64,000 bases of DNA from NCBI RefSeq assembly GCF_000750635.1, contig NZ_CCDM010000003.1, positions 62,001 to 126,000 of the forward strand. Reading direction: 5' to 3'. The position numbers were made by a program, and so were the translations under genes. Source of the DNA: Oceanobacillus jeddahensis. Its GTDB lineage: Bacteria; Bacillota; Bacilli; Bacillales; Amphibacillaceae. Of this stretch, positions 52,310-61,495 are shown piece after piece. The notes below the pieces were generated by a model. That model did no database searches. It saw only the letters and a list, made by a program, of their open reading frames with translations, and was not told where the DNA came from. The stretch's first letter is position 1. The number at the start of each line of letters is the position of its first letter.

Positions 52310-52737
52310 AAATATACTCCTTTCTAATTATCGTTAAATCGATTTACTTTTGATCAGAGACTTCTCTGTGTATTAAGTTTGTTGTAACAGTTTTGGATTG
52401 ATTCTCGTGATCATACGGATAATTGCCTGATATGATGTGTTTCATAGGAGAAGCTGGAATAATTTTTTAATGGCAGTTTATCGGATTCTGGTTTTTCTTG
52501 CTAATTACAAATTCGATTGTACTGAAATAGGCTTTGTGTCATTAATCACCTCTTTTGAAAGGGTTTTCAATATATTCATAGTAATCTTATTGTTTTACAA
52601 TTTCAAGTCATTTTTCATATTAATAGCCTTTCAAAATTTATACTCATCCAAATTAATATTAATTTACATGTACAGCAGCCTTGCACTTTTTTGCTTCTGG
52701 TTACATTTACTACTATAAAGAAATGGGGTGAATACGA
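52310..52737. other. Intergenic stretch before cotA
   Basis: No supported gene. A 93-codon hydrophobic frame (52437-52718) lacks a ribosome site and looks fortuitous. The cotA promoter should lie here; I cannot point to a convincing sporulation-sigma consensus. Confidence 0.35.
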
Positions 52738-54288
52738 ATGCGTCGCAAGCTAGAAAAATTTGTGGATCCACTTCCAAACATACCGCTTCTAAAGCCTGAT
52801 AAAAAGACAAAGGACGGGGTTCACTATGAAATGACGATGAAGCAATTTAAGGGTAAGATCCATCGTGATTTACCAGCTACCACTTTATGGGGATATAATG
52901 GCCAGTTTCCCGGGCCAATCATTGAAGCCACCCGTGATGAACCGATTCATGTGACATGGCTTAATCAATTGCCAAATAAGCATCTGCTTCCAGTTGATGT
53001 ATCCATCCATGGTCTTGAACAGCTTCCTGTTGTACGCACTGTGGTACATTTACATGGTATCGAAACAAAACCGGACAGTGATGGGCATCCGGAAGCATGG
53101 TATACAAATAATTTCCAGGAAACTGGACCTGTTTTTTCCAGAAAAACATTTACGTATCCGAATCATCAGCGTGGAAGTCTGCTTTGGTATCATGATCATG
53201 CGATGGGAATTACACGGCTGAATGTATATGCAGGGCTTGCAGGGATGTATATTCTTCGGGATGAACAAGAGAAATCATTGAATCTGCCAGCCGGGGATTA
53301 TGAGATTCCGCTTATGATTACAGACCGAAGTTTTAACGCAGATGGTTCTTTATTTTATCCATCTCAGCCTGATGATGCAGCTGAAAATTTACCAAATCCT
53401 TCTATTCTGCCAGCGTTTAATGGAGATACGATATTGGTTAATGGGAAAGCATGGCCATACTTGGAGGTAGAGCCGAGAAAATATCGTTTTCGAATGTTGA
53501 ATGCTTCCAATACAAGGTCTTACCAGTTACAGCTTGACTCCAATATAACCTTTCAACAAATCGGCTCGGATGGCGGACTGCTTAGAAAAACCGTTGAAAT
53601 AGAAAAGATTGGTTTTCAGCCAGCAGAACGAATCGATGTCATTATTGATTTTTCAAAAGCAGCAGGCCAATCCATTGCATTAAAAAATGATTTAGGGCCA
53701 GATGCTGATCCAAACGACGACACTGGAGATATTATGCAGTTTCGTGTTACAAAGTCATTGAAAAATAAAGATAGAAGCAGTTTGCCTCAGGCTTTATCTG
53801 TTATTCCTTCCCTAAAGCAAAATCATATTGCTGGGATTCGTTATTTAAAATTAGTTGGATCCGCTGATGAATTTGATCGTCCTTTATTACTTCTTGACAA
53901 TAAACATTGGCATGATCCGATTACAGAAAATCCGCGTCTTGGGACAACAGAGATTTGGGCTTTTACAAATACAACCAACTTTTCACATCCAATTCATATT
54001 CATCTGGTTCAATTTCAAGTATTAGAACATCAGCCATTCGATCTGGAACAATATAACAGAGATGGAAAAATCATATTTACAGGACCACCAGTTGCACCAG
54101 CAGCAAATCAGCGCGGTTGGAAAGATACTATAGAGGTTTCTGCTGCAACCATTACTAGAGTCATTGCCAAATTTGCACCATATAGCGGAGAGTTTGTGTG
54201 GCACTGTCACATTTTAGAACATGAAGATTATGATATGATGCGACCTTATATGGTGGTAGATGATAGCAAAACAGAAGATGAATCCTAA
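52738..54288 (+). CDS. cotA: Multicopper oxidase, CotA-type spore-coat laccase
   Basis: A 516-residue laccase; length and sequence fit CotA (513). Copper sites are all present: HLHG (about 102-105), WYHDHAMG, HPIHIHLVQF and the C-terminal HCHILEHEDYDMMRPY with the type 1 Cys, His and axial Met. It opens KFVDPLPNIPLLKP as in CotA. No signal peptide, as expected for a protein assembled on spores in the mother cell. Oxidises phenols and bilirubin and gives coat pigment. AAATGGGGTG upstream. Followed 270 bp later by a probable coat protein. Confidence 0.94.
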   Translation: MRRKLEKFVDPLPNIPLLKPDKKTKDGVHYEMTMKQFKGKIHRDLPATTLWGYNGQFPGPIIEATRDEPIHVTWLNQLPNKHLLPVDVSIHGLEQLPVVRTVVHLHGIETKPDSDGHPEAWYTNNFQETGPVFSRKTFTYPNHQRGSLLWYHDHAMGITRLNVYAGLAGMYILRDEQEKSLNLPAGDYEIPLMITDRSFNADGSLFYPSQPDDAAENLPNPSILPAFNGDTILVNGKAWPYLEVEPRKYRFRMLNASNTRSYQLQLDSNITFQQIGSDGGLLRKTVEIEKIGFQPAERIDVIIDFSKAAGQSIALKNDLGPDADPNDDTGDIMQFRVTKSLKNKDRSSLPQALSVIPSLKQNHIAGIRYLKLVGSADEFDRPLLLLDNKHWHDPITENPRLGTTEIWAFTNTTNFSHPIHIHLVQFQVLEHQPFDLEQYNRDGKIIFTGPPVAPAANQRGWKDTIEVSAATITRVIAKFAPYSGEFVWHCHILEHEDYDMMRPYMVVDDSKTEDES

Positions 54289-54561
54289 ATTATCAAGAGT
54301 TTGAGTTACGTTATGTAACCTGAGCTCTTTTTAATATGATAGGAAACTATAAAAAAAGAACAAATGCAGGTTTTTTAAAATTGTTGAAGGGTAAGGTCTG
54401 ATATAATATTACTGCGATAAAAGTGACTTTACCAGCTGGCTTATAATAATGTAATCATCGAACGAAATCACAAAACAAGGCGAATGAACCATTTTTGAAG
54501 AGCTGCACACAAGGAAAGAGACGGTGAATAAACTGGGGATAGGATGAAAGGAGGTTATCGG

Positions 54562-55002
54562 ATGTCTTCTCACAATCCACATTCATCTAACCGGGTCCCT
54601 TATCGTCAAAACCAGGGAAACAATTTCCCGAAAGATGAATATCAAGGTTATGGTCGTAGTAATGGATTGTATGGACCAGGAATAGAAACACAAAATCAAG
54701 GTGCCAAGCATGGATCGGGTATGTTATCGGAGTATAATAGGTCTCCTATTCAGAATACAAACAGTCAAGGAAGAGGAAATGGTCATTACAATGCTTATTC
54801 CACATATCCTGACAGCTCTTATCATGGTGCATCGCCAGATATGCAACATATGATGCAGATGATGGTTCATTTAAGGAATCAAATGGATCAACTTAATCAA
54901 TTGATTGCGCAGAACAATCAACTACTGCAATCGATGCATCATCAAGAAGATACCAAATGCGTTCAGGGGAGCGGTGGTGGAGCGGTTATTGTAAGAATGT
55001 GA
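54562..55002 (+). CDS. Probable spore coat protein, low complexity (YppG-like?)
   Basis: A 146-residue protein rich in Asn, Gln, Ser, Gly, Tyr, His and Met, with GYGRSNGLYGPG-like repeats, a Met-rich helix (DMQHMMQMMVHLRNQMDQLN) and a C-terminal CVQGSGGGAVIVRM block. Such composition and a short hydrophobic tail are typical of spore coat or inner-coat proteins. AAAGGAGG at 54547-54554 fixes the ATG at 54562. Neighbouring cotA supports sporulation expression. The exact family is uncertain. Confidence 0.6.
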   Translation: MSSHNPHSSNRVPYRQNQGNNFPKDEYQGYGRSNGLYGPGIETQNQGAKHGSGMLSEYNRSPIQNTNSQGRGNGHYNAYSTYPDSSYHGASPDMQHMMQMMVHLRNQMDQLNQLIAQNNQLLQSMHHQEDTKCVQGSGGGAVIVRM

Positions 55003-55112
55003 TAAAGTTCGGTCAAATTTTCAAAATGTTGTTACGTTATCGTGCATGATTACGGAAGGGTTTAGAATGAAAAGGATCAAACTTTTTATAAAAAATGATA
55101 CGAATTCATAAG

Positions 55113-55157
55113 AGAAGAATCCATTTTGAAAAGGTTAGTCAATATGGATTCTTTTTA
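55113..55157 (+). terminator. Intrinsic terminator
   Basis: AAGAATCCAT / ATGGATTCTT with T5. The remaining 55158-55400 holds no gene I can support. Confidence 0.75.
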
Positions 55158-55403
55158 TTTCTAAATTTACTATAAATTGTTTTGATAATGAGATCTACCG
55201 GCTAATGTTAATTAGGTTTGTGATTACCCAACTTACTAAAAACTGCTGTGCGTTCAGCGACTAAGCACAATCACGTCGTGTGATAAATGATGTTACTAGG
55301 ATATCTTGTTCGTCGTACTGGATTCCTTAAATTCTTACTTAAAGTACAAACAATAACATTTTGACTTTCCATATATTAACACACCAATTCAAATGTATTC
55401 ATA

Positions 55404-55432
55404 TTGACCAATAGAATGTACGTTCGTATAAT
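55404..55432 (+). promoter_or_regulatory. uvrX promoter with LexA box in the spacer
   Basis: TTGACC (55404-55409), 17-nt spacer, TATAAT (55427-55432). GAATGTACGTTC (55414-55425) fills the spacer; one core mismatch from GAAC-N4-GTTC. Same architecture as the prophage-edge YolD promoter. Confidence 0.78.
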
Positions 55433-55470
55433 AGGGATACAAACTTATATTCGTATCAGGAGAGATTACG

Positions 55471-56775
55471 ATGAAAAACATTATCATGATGGACTATTCA
55501 AATGAACCACGCAGGGATATTATGTGCATCGATGCTAAATCCTTTTTTGCAAGTGTAGAAGCTGTCGAACGTAAGCAGCATCCTTTACGATCCCGGATTG
55601 CTGTTGTATCTAAACCAGATAACCAAGGCGGGCTGGTTCTAGCCTCATCGCCTTTGGTAAAAAAAGAATATGGTGTGAAGACAGGAACAAGAATTTATGA
55701 AATTCCAAGTAGCGCCAATATAGAAATTGTAGAACCTCGGATGGCATTGTATTTAAAAAAGAATTTAGACATACTGCATATTTTTAAACGTTATGTAGCA
55801 TCAGAGGATTTATTTGTTTATTCGATTGATGAATCGTTTATTGATGTGACTAAATCGCATAAACTTTTCGGTAATACGCATGATATAGCAAAGAAAATCC
55901 AACGTGATGTATGGAGAGAACTAGGGTTAGTGTTGACGGTGGGAATAGGGGATAATCCGCTTTTAGCTAAATTAGCACTCGACCATCAGGCAAAACATGA
56001 CGAACAACGGGGCTTTATTGGAGAGTGGCGTTATGAAGATGTGCCGCATACAGTATGGAAAATAGAGTCCTTAATTGATTTTTGGGGCATAGGGCAGAAA
56101 ACAGCGGCAAATCTGAATCGAATAGGTATTCAGAGTATTTACGATTTGTCTCAATATAATATTAATCATTTAAAAGAAAAATTTGGCGTCATTGGAGAAC
56201 AGCTCTTTTTTCATGCGCATGGAATAGATCGATCGCTGTTATCAGATACACACACACCTAAAAGCACATCATTCAGCAAAAATCAGATACTAAACAGAGA
56301 TTATATCGTTCAACATGATATTGAGACGGTTATTCGAGAAATGACAGATGAAAATGTAGCTCGGTTAAGGAAGCATCATTTAATGACTGGTGTCGTAAAA
56401 CTTTCCATTGGATATTCGAGAAATATAGCGCAGGATGGGTTTCATCATCAGATGAGAATTGAAGCAACCGATTCATCCAAAAAATTGAAAGAGCATATGT
56501 TATTTATTTTTCGTAAGTATTATAAAGAAAATACACCTGTAAGAGTGGTCAATGTCACCTTTGGAAAATTTCAAATGAAGCAAGCATTGCAGCTGGATTT
56601 TTTTGAGCCGATGGAAGAAACGATAGAAAATGAAGAACTGGATAGAACGATTGATTTTGTAAGAAAAAAACATGGTTATACTTCATTACTGCATGCTTCT
56701 AGTTTACTTGATGGCGGAATGGCCAGGTATCGTGCAAAATTGCTTGGCGGTCATCGATCCGGAAAGGAAGAGTGA
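55471..56775 (+). CDS. uvrX: Y-family DNA polymerase UvrX-like (ImpB/MucB/SamB)
   Basis: A 434-residue translesion polymerase. Catalytic acids are visible: Asp21 in MCIDAKSFFASVEA and Asp120/Glu121 in YSIDESFIDV. VGIGDNPLLAKLALDHQAK and FWGIGQKTAANLNRIGI (helix-hairpin-helix) follow, then the little-finger domain (about 270-400). The C-terminus lacks an obvious beta-clamp peptide beyond QLDFFEP (about 370). SOS control is expected from the LexA box in its promoter. AGGAGAG precedes the ATG; yolD follows after 3 bp. Confidence 0.92.
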   Translation: MKNIIMMDYSNEPRRDIMCIDAKSFFASVEAVERKQHPLRSRIAVVSKPDNQGGLVLASSPLVKKEYGVKTGTRIYEIPSSANIEIVEPRMALYLKKNLDILHIFKRYVASEDLFVYSIDESFIDVTKSHKLFGNTHDIAKKIQRDVWRELGLVLTVGIGDNPLLAKLALDHQAKHDEQRGFIGEWRYEDVPHTVWKIESLIDFWGIGQKTAANLNRIGIQSIYDLSQYNINHLKEKFGVIGEQLFFHAHGIDRSLLSDTHTPKSTSFSKNQILNRDYIVQHDIETVIREMTDENVARLRKHHLMTGVVKLSIGYSRNIAQDGFHHQMRIEATDSSKKLKEHMLFIFRKYYKENTPVRVVNVTFGKFQMKQALQLDFFEPMEETIENEELDRTIDFVRKKHGYTSLLHASSLLDGGMARYRAKLLGGHRSGKEE

Positions 56776-56778
56776 GAC

Positions 56779-57183
56779 ATGGAACAAATATCTGTAACAC
56801 GGGTTACCCCTGAACAATTTGGCTATAAAGATAGAGGGATGGTTAAATGGTTAGGAATGATGTTAAGCGACCATTCGGAAGCACTAAAAAAAGAGGAAGC
56901 AGATGACCAGCTAATGGAAGTGGAAGCAAAAGAAGAAATGATGGAAGAAGAAATTGCAAAAGTGTTGTATAAAGCTTTTACGACAGGTTCTCCTGTTTTG
57001 ATTCAAGCGAATGTGATGCAAAATGGGAACTATTATAAAGACTTAGAATGTAAAGTATCTGGATATACTGAAAATCAGATTCACTTATTTTTAAAAGATG
57101 GACGAGTTACAAATTGTACATTGGGAGAAATAAGAAATGTGGAAATGATGAACTCACTCGATTGGTATGATAAAAGGAAATAA
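56779..57183 (+). CDS. YolD-like protein, uvrX partner
   Basis: A 134-residue YolD-family protein, the usual partner of UvrX in Bacillaceae, cotranscribed with only 3 bp between genes. It keeps FGYKDRGMVKWLGMMLSDH and EIRNVEMMNSLDWYDKRK, and aligns over its full length with the prophage-edge copy at 11881-12288. GGAAAGGAAGAG lies before the ATG within the uvrX end. Function in the damage response is not defined. A terminator follows. Confidence 0.9.
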   Translation: MEQISVTRVTPEQFGYKDRGMVKWLGMMLSDHSEALKKEEADDQLMEVEAKEEMMEEEIAKVLYKAFTTGSPVLIQANVMQNGNYYKDLECKVSGYTENQIHLFLKDGRVTNCTLGEIRNVEMMNSLDWYDKRK

Positions 57184-57191
57184 TAGACGTT

Positions 57192-57218
57192 AAAAGAGCA
57201 GACTGCTGCTCTTTTTTA
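57192..57218 (+). terminator. uvrX-yolD terminator
   Basis: AAAAGAGCAG / CTGCTCTTTT, 4-nt loop, T6. Confidence 0.88.
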
Positions 57219-57285
57219 TTTGCTATCGTTTGATTGGAATTTAGGATTACCTCGTAACTGCTGTTTAAAATCGTTCTCTGTTCTT

Positions 57286-57514
57286 TTTAACACGGAGAAC
57301 CGCCCGTAAAATTCCCGCCTCCAAATAAAGAGGGAGCATACATTGATTTAGGCGGGAAATAAAGGGCGCTAACTCACTGAATCACTCAGGCTAATTCAGT
57401 GAGAAAAAAGGAGCAGACTAAGATCGCGACATCCTGGGACTGGGGCGGCGATTACTCGCCCTATCGTAAAGAGTTGTGCGTCGAAAATTCCCACTGAATG
57501 AAATTTCGTTTTAT
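57286..57514 (+). repeat. Interspersed element, copy I (full length, most diverged)
   Basis: 229 bp. It carries the compensatory changes: stem 1 TTCCCGCCT / AGGCGGGAA, stem 2 CTCACTGAAT / ATTCAGTGAG, stem 3 GGGGC / GCCCT. Ends TTTAACACGGAGAA and GAAATTTCGTTTTAT. Confidence 0.92.
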
Positions 57515-57544
57515 ATATTGCAATAAAATAAATATCAATTTAAC

Positions 57545-57605
57545 TTGAAACTTTTACTTACTCAGTATATACTTACATAGTAAATATATACTGAGTAAGT
57601 AAAAG
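57545..57605 (+). promoter_or_regulatory. Promoter and 21-bp inverted-repeat operator of the PadR-ABC operon
   Basis: TTGAAA (57545-57550), 17-nt spacer, TATACT (57568-57573). The perfect inverted repeat 57551-57571 / 57585-57605 (core TACTTACTCAGTATATA) covers the spacer, the -10 and the transcription start. Repression by the PadR protein encoded at the operon end is the likely use. Confidence 0.8.
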
Positions 57606-57612
57606 AGAGGTT

Positions 57613-58278
57613 GTGAATCATTACTTGAAGGAATTGATTATCGCGTATCAATGGGAATTATTTATTTTTGCTGAAATTGTTTCTTGGTTATCTCTGGTTC
57701 TGTTTTTAGTCATACGTTATGCTTTTCAACGTTTTTCTATTAGTATCTTGTTTTTGATGCTTTTCTTGGGGGCGACCGTATTCGAATTGGTTCTGGCCAT
57801 ATTTGATTATCAAGAAACAGGAGAGATTGCCACTTTTCAAATGATTATTTTTATATTTGTCCTTTATGCGTTCACATTTGGAATTGGAGATTTCAGAAAA
57901 ATGGATCGTTATTTAAAGGATAAGATTGGGAAGTATCGAGGGCAAAACCTGCTAACAGAAAAAGATGAGCGCATTATAAAACAAAATAAGGATCCAGATT
58001 ATCTTGCGCAAAAATATCGGCGGACCTGGCTGGTGCATGCTATTTTATTTGTTATCGTGCATTTGCTTTTCTGGATATTTTATCGTCCATTAGAAGCATC
58101 CTTCTTGTCTTTTTTTACCGACCTGAGCTGGGTAACGGATTCCGAAGTTTTTCGTGAACCATTTGTTAATCAAATAAATGCTGTTTGGAAAATTGTTTTT
58201 ATTATCGATACGATTTGGTCGTGGTCTTATACGCTATTTCCGGATAAATCCGGCCAAAGTAAGAAAAAAGGAGAATGA
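57613..58278 (+). CDS. Membrane protein, first gene of the PadR-ABC operon
   Basis: A 221-residue protein with about five membrane helices (three in the first 100 residues, then a charged cytosolic loop at about 105-140, then two more). The GTG start follows AGAGAGG closely; an overlapping TTG at 57611 is out of frame. The ABC ATPase starts 4 bp after its stop. It may be an accessory or sensor subunit of the exporter. Family not recognised. Confidence 0.72.
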   Translation: MNHYLKELIIAYQWELFIFAEIVSWLSLVLFLVIRYAFQRFSISILFLMLFLGATVFELVLAIFDYQETGEIATFQMIIFIFVLYAFTFGIGDFRKMDRYLKDKIGKYRGQNLLTEKDERIIKQNKDPDYLAQKYRRTWLVHAILFVIVHLLFWIFYRPLEASFLSFFTDLSWVTDSEVFREPFVNQINAVWKIVFIIDTIWSWSYTLFPDKSGQSKKKGE

Positions 58279-58281
58279 TAC

Positions 58282-59013
58282 ATGATTGAAGTGACGGATT
58301 TACAGCGAGAATTTAAAGGTGGAGAAGAAGTAATCCAAGTATTAAAGCACGTACAATTATCGATTTCTACGGGGGAGTTTGTTGCGATTATGGGTCCCAG
58401 CGGATCCGGGAAAAGTACATTACTACAGCTGCTCGGTGGTCTGGATACACCAACCAAAGGGGAGGTACGTATGAACGATATTGCATTACATGAACTTTCA
58501 GAGAAAGAACGGACGTTATTCCGCCGCCGTAATATCGGATTTATCTTTCAAAATTATCAGCTTCTCCCGATGTTAACGGTAGCGGAAAATATTGCTTTTC
58601 CGTTAGACGCAGATAATGTTCCGCAAGTAGAAATAAAATCACGCGTAAACCGGTTATTAAAAGCGGTTGATTTAGAAGGAAAGGGAGATATGTTCCCAAG
58701 TGTGCTAAGTGGCGGACAACAGCAGAGAATTGCGATTGCCAGAGCGTTGTCGAATCAGCCGCGATTAATTTTAGGTGATGAACCAACGGGGAATCTAGAT
58801 CGGAAAACAGGGACAACAATTTTAAATCTGCTTTCAAAAATGCATCGGGAAGAAAAACAAACCATTGTTATGGTCACCCACGACATTTTTGCTGCGGGAT
58901 ACGCAGATCGTGTCATTATGTTGAAAGACGGGAAAATAGAGGCGGAAATAGAACGGGAGGAGGCAAATAAAGATGAACTCATGGCAAGTTTCTTGGCGGA
59001 ACTTAATGCGTAA
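58282..59013 (+). CDS. ABC transporter ATP-binding protein (MacB/LolD/BceA type)
   Basis: A 243-residue ATPase of the FtsX-permease class. Walker A GPSGSGKST; Q loop IFQNYQLLPMLTV; signature LSGGQQQRIAIARA; Walker B LILGDEPTGNLD; switch VMVTHD. Energises the FtsX-like permease encoded next, whose start lies 41 nt inside this gene. AAAAAGGAG upstream. Such systems (mechanotransmission type) export or detach peptides and antibiotics rather than import nutrients. Confidence 0.94.
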   Translation: MIEVTDLQREFKGGEEVIQVLKHVQLSISTGEFVAIMGPSGSGKSTLLQLLGGLDTPTKGEVRMNDIALHELSEKERTLFRRRNIGFIFQNYQLLPMLTVAENIAFPLDADNVPQVEIKSRVNRLLKAVDLEGKGDMFPSVLSGGQQQRIAIARALSNQPRLILGDEPTGNLDRKTGTTILNLLSKMHREEKQTIVMVTHDIFAAGYADRVIMLKDGKIEAEIEREEANKDELMASFLAELNA

Positions 59014-61483
59014 AAAATGGCGCTCCTTTTTAACGCTTCTTGCGATTATTCTTGGAGTAGCTGCAACCGTTTCATCGATTGCCATGGTTCAGAGTACGCA
59101 AAGTATTATCTCTGATTATGCCAGTCAAGGTCAAGGTAATACAGACTACTATGTATTTGGTCAGCAGGACGGAATAGATACAGACTATATTGATGAACTG
59201 GCTGAAGAAAACGTTATAGAAGAAGTATTAGGACAATCAAACCAGCGAATGACATTGGATAAAGAAGTGTGGGACCAAGAAAGCGAACAGTTGGATGTTC
59301 AAGTAATGGCCATCGATCATTTAGAAAATGCCATTTATGATATTACTGTTTTGGAAGGGTCATTAGATGAAAGTGGTCTTGTTATCGATGAACGTACAGC
59401 AGAGTTATGGGGTGTGGAAGTAGGCGATGAAGTCAATTTTTCGGCATCCTTTCAAGAGACTGAAGAAAATGTCCAGACACAGGTAGATGCTGTGGTGGAA
59501 AATACCATTCTACTGACCAATCCAGATAGCTGGGAACAAGCAGAAAATAATGAATGGCACGTATTCATGGGATTGGATACACTTCAAAAATGGACAGATA
59601 CAGAAGGACAGACAGAACAGCTGCTGGTATCGGGAGCAGAGGGTATTTCCTTTGAACAGCTTGGCAACCATCTGCGGGACTTCTTTCCAGCGGAAGCGAA
59701 TATGATTGTTCAGCCTGCTGTTGTTGATGAGAGTCAGGTCGCGACCGGGTTTGAGGAATTATATGCAAGTTTGTATGTTGTTGGTGGCTTAAGTTTACTG
59801 ATTAGTGCATTTATTTTATACAACACATTATATATCAGTGTAGTGGAACGTCGGAAAGAATTTGCTTTAATGAAAGCAGTTGGTTATACACCTGGGCAAA
59901 CGCGTGGTTATATTTTGAGAGAAGTCTTTATTCTTTCACTCGTGGGCACAGTTATCGGGCTAGGAATTGGAGTATTGCTTTCTTATGGTTTTATGGAACT
60001 TCTCGCAGAAATATTTTCGAATGTTTTGTATGAGTTAAAAATAGGAATGCCGTTACTCATTGCTGCTGTCGCGGGATTGGTGATTCCCCTTATTGCGGCA
60101 TGGCTTCCTGTGATGAAAGCTTCCAATACGGAGGTAACAGATGTGTTTCGTGAATCCATTAGCAAACCGAAGAAAAAACCAGCTTTCTTTTTAATAATAG
60201 TAGGAGCACTTTTACTCATCCCTGGATTATTTTGGGAGGATATGCTGGCTTTCTTGCCTTTATTTCTCGGTATTGCCATTCTGTTTCCGTTTCTATTCAG
60301 CGGGATAATATGGTTGTTGCTGCCTGTTTCTAAACTATTATTTCAACGGGCGGGAAAATTCGCTGCTCGTAACTTGAACCGTCAAAAAATGCGAACAGCA
60401 TTAACAGCAGCAATTATGAGTTTTGGGGTAACACTGCTTGTCTTTCTCAGTTCAATCGGTCTGTCTGTAAGTGACAGTATGTCCGAGTTAATTGAGGGAA
60501 CGTTAGGTGGAGATGTATCCGTCGTTTATGAGGACGCTATTTCAGAAGAAACATTGCAATCATGGCGGGATGTCGAAGGCGTGGATGACATTGAAACTTT
60601 ATCTACATCTTCTTTCCTTTGGTACGCGGATAAAGAAGAAAATGATATGCGTTTAATGGATGTAAATAGCGTTACAACTGAAAGAATGGAAAATACTCCT
60701 CTTTTTCAGTATAATCAAGATTATGAGCAGTTGTTGCGTGATTTAGAAGAACCAAATACGATAGCCCTTGGAAGGGAAGCTTTTGATCAATGGGGCGGAG
60801 AAGTTGGCGATACGCTGACAGTAGAAACGGTGAATGGTGCCGAGGACTGGACGGTGCAGGGCGTGGTCGACACATACCGCAGTGGAGGTTATATCGGTTT
60901 TATCCATGATGAGCAAATGGAAGCTCAACTCGGTGTCAGCGATCAAAATGAAGCCCTTTTATTAGCAGAGGAGGGTACGGCATCTTCCATCAAAACAGCA
61001 ATTACATCAGAAGAAGATGCTTCTCTTGCAGCAGTAAGAACAGCGGAAGAGCAAATCGATGCATTCCAACAGCAGACGGAAGATATCTTTTTCGTATTAA
61101 ATGTTTTGGTTATCTTTGGCATGGGAGTGGCTGGTATCGGCATAGCGAACACGCTTTTGATGGGTACCATTGAGCGTGTCCCTGAGTTTGGTACAATGCG
61201 AGCTATTGGCAGTACGAAGTGGCAAATACAGAAAGTGATTTTAAGTGAAGCATTCTTTATTGGAACAGGTGCTGCGATTATTGGTAGCGTTGTAGGAATA
61301 GGGGTCATGTTCTTAACGTCCGTGCAAGAGGTTGACTACATGTTAGACTTACCCTTCCACATTTCCTGGTTATCTATCTTATTAGCTTTTATTTTTTCCA
61401 TCACTGTAAGTATGGTTGCCTGCATTCTTCCCGCACGAAGAGCAGCAAAAGTCAATATTAGCCGCGCATTGCGGTATGAGTGA
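58973..61483 (+). CDS. FtsX-like ABC permease, two-core-domain form
   Basis: An 836-residue permease. After one N-terminal helix (about 15-40) there is a large extracellular domain (to about 250), then three helices of the first FtsX core. A linker and helix near 465 lead to a second extracellular domain (about 500-690), then the second FtsX core of three helices, ending LPARRAAKVNISRALRYE. The layout is that of duplicated MacB/YknZ/LolC-type permeases of Firmicutes. GGGAGGAGG lies 7-8 nt before the ATG within the ATPase gene. The substrate is unknown. Confidence 0.92.
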   Translation: MNSWQVSWRNLMRKKWRSFLTLLAIILGVAATVSSIAMVQSTQSIISDYASQGQGNTDYYVFGQQDGIDTDYIDELAEENVIEEVLGQSNQRMTLDKEVWDQESEQLDVQVMAIDHLENAIYDITVLEGSLDESGLVIDERTAELWGVEVGDEVNFSASFQETEENVQTQVDAVVENTILLTNPDSWEQAENNEWHVFMGLDTLQKWTDTEGQTEQLLVSGAEGISFEQLGNHLRDFFPAEANMIVQPAVVDESQVATGFEELYASLYVVGGLSLLISAFILYNTLYISVVERRKEFALMKAVGYTPGQTRGYILREVFILSLVGTVIGLGIGVLLSYGFMELLAEIFSNVLYELKIGMPLLIAAVAGLVIPLIAAWLPVMKASNTEVTDVFRESISKPKKKPAFFLIIVGALLLIPGLFWEDMLAFLPLFLGIAILFPFLFSGIIWLLLPVSKLLFQRAGKFAARNLNRQKMRTALTAAIMSFGVTLLVFLSSIGLSVSDSMSELIEGTLGGDVSVVYEDAISEETLQSWRDVEGVDDIETLSTSSFLWYADKEENDMRLMDVNSVTTERMENTPLFQYNQDYEQLLRDLEEPNTIALGREAFDQWGGEVGDTLTVETVNGAEDWTVQGVVDTYRSGGYIGFIHDEQMEAQLGVSDQNEALLLAEEGTASSIKTAITSEEDASLAAVRTAEEQIDAFQQQTEDIFFVLNVLVIFGMGVAGIGIANTLLMGTIERVPEFGTMRAIGSTKWQIQKVILSEAFFIGTGAAIIGSVVGIGVMFLTSVQEVDYMLDLPFHISWLSILLAFIFSITVSMVACILPARRAAKVNISRALRYE

Positions 61484-61495
61484 GTTGAGTGAGCA

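Noticed and set aside
52437..52718. 93-codon hydrophobic frame before cotA
   Set aside because: No ribosome site; AT-rich DNA easily yields such hydrophobic frames.
16545..57514. Element copies considered as CRISPR, IS remnants or rho-independent terminators
   Set aside because: Spacing is irregular and large, there is no transposase or clear terminal inverted repeat, and no T run follows the stems.
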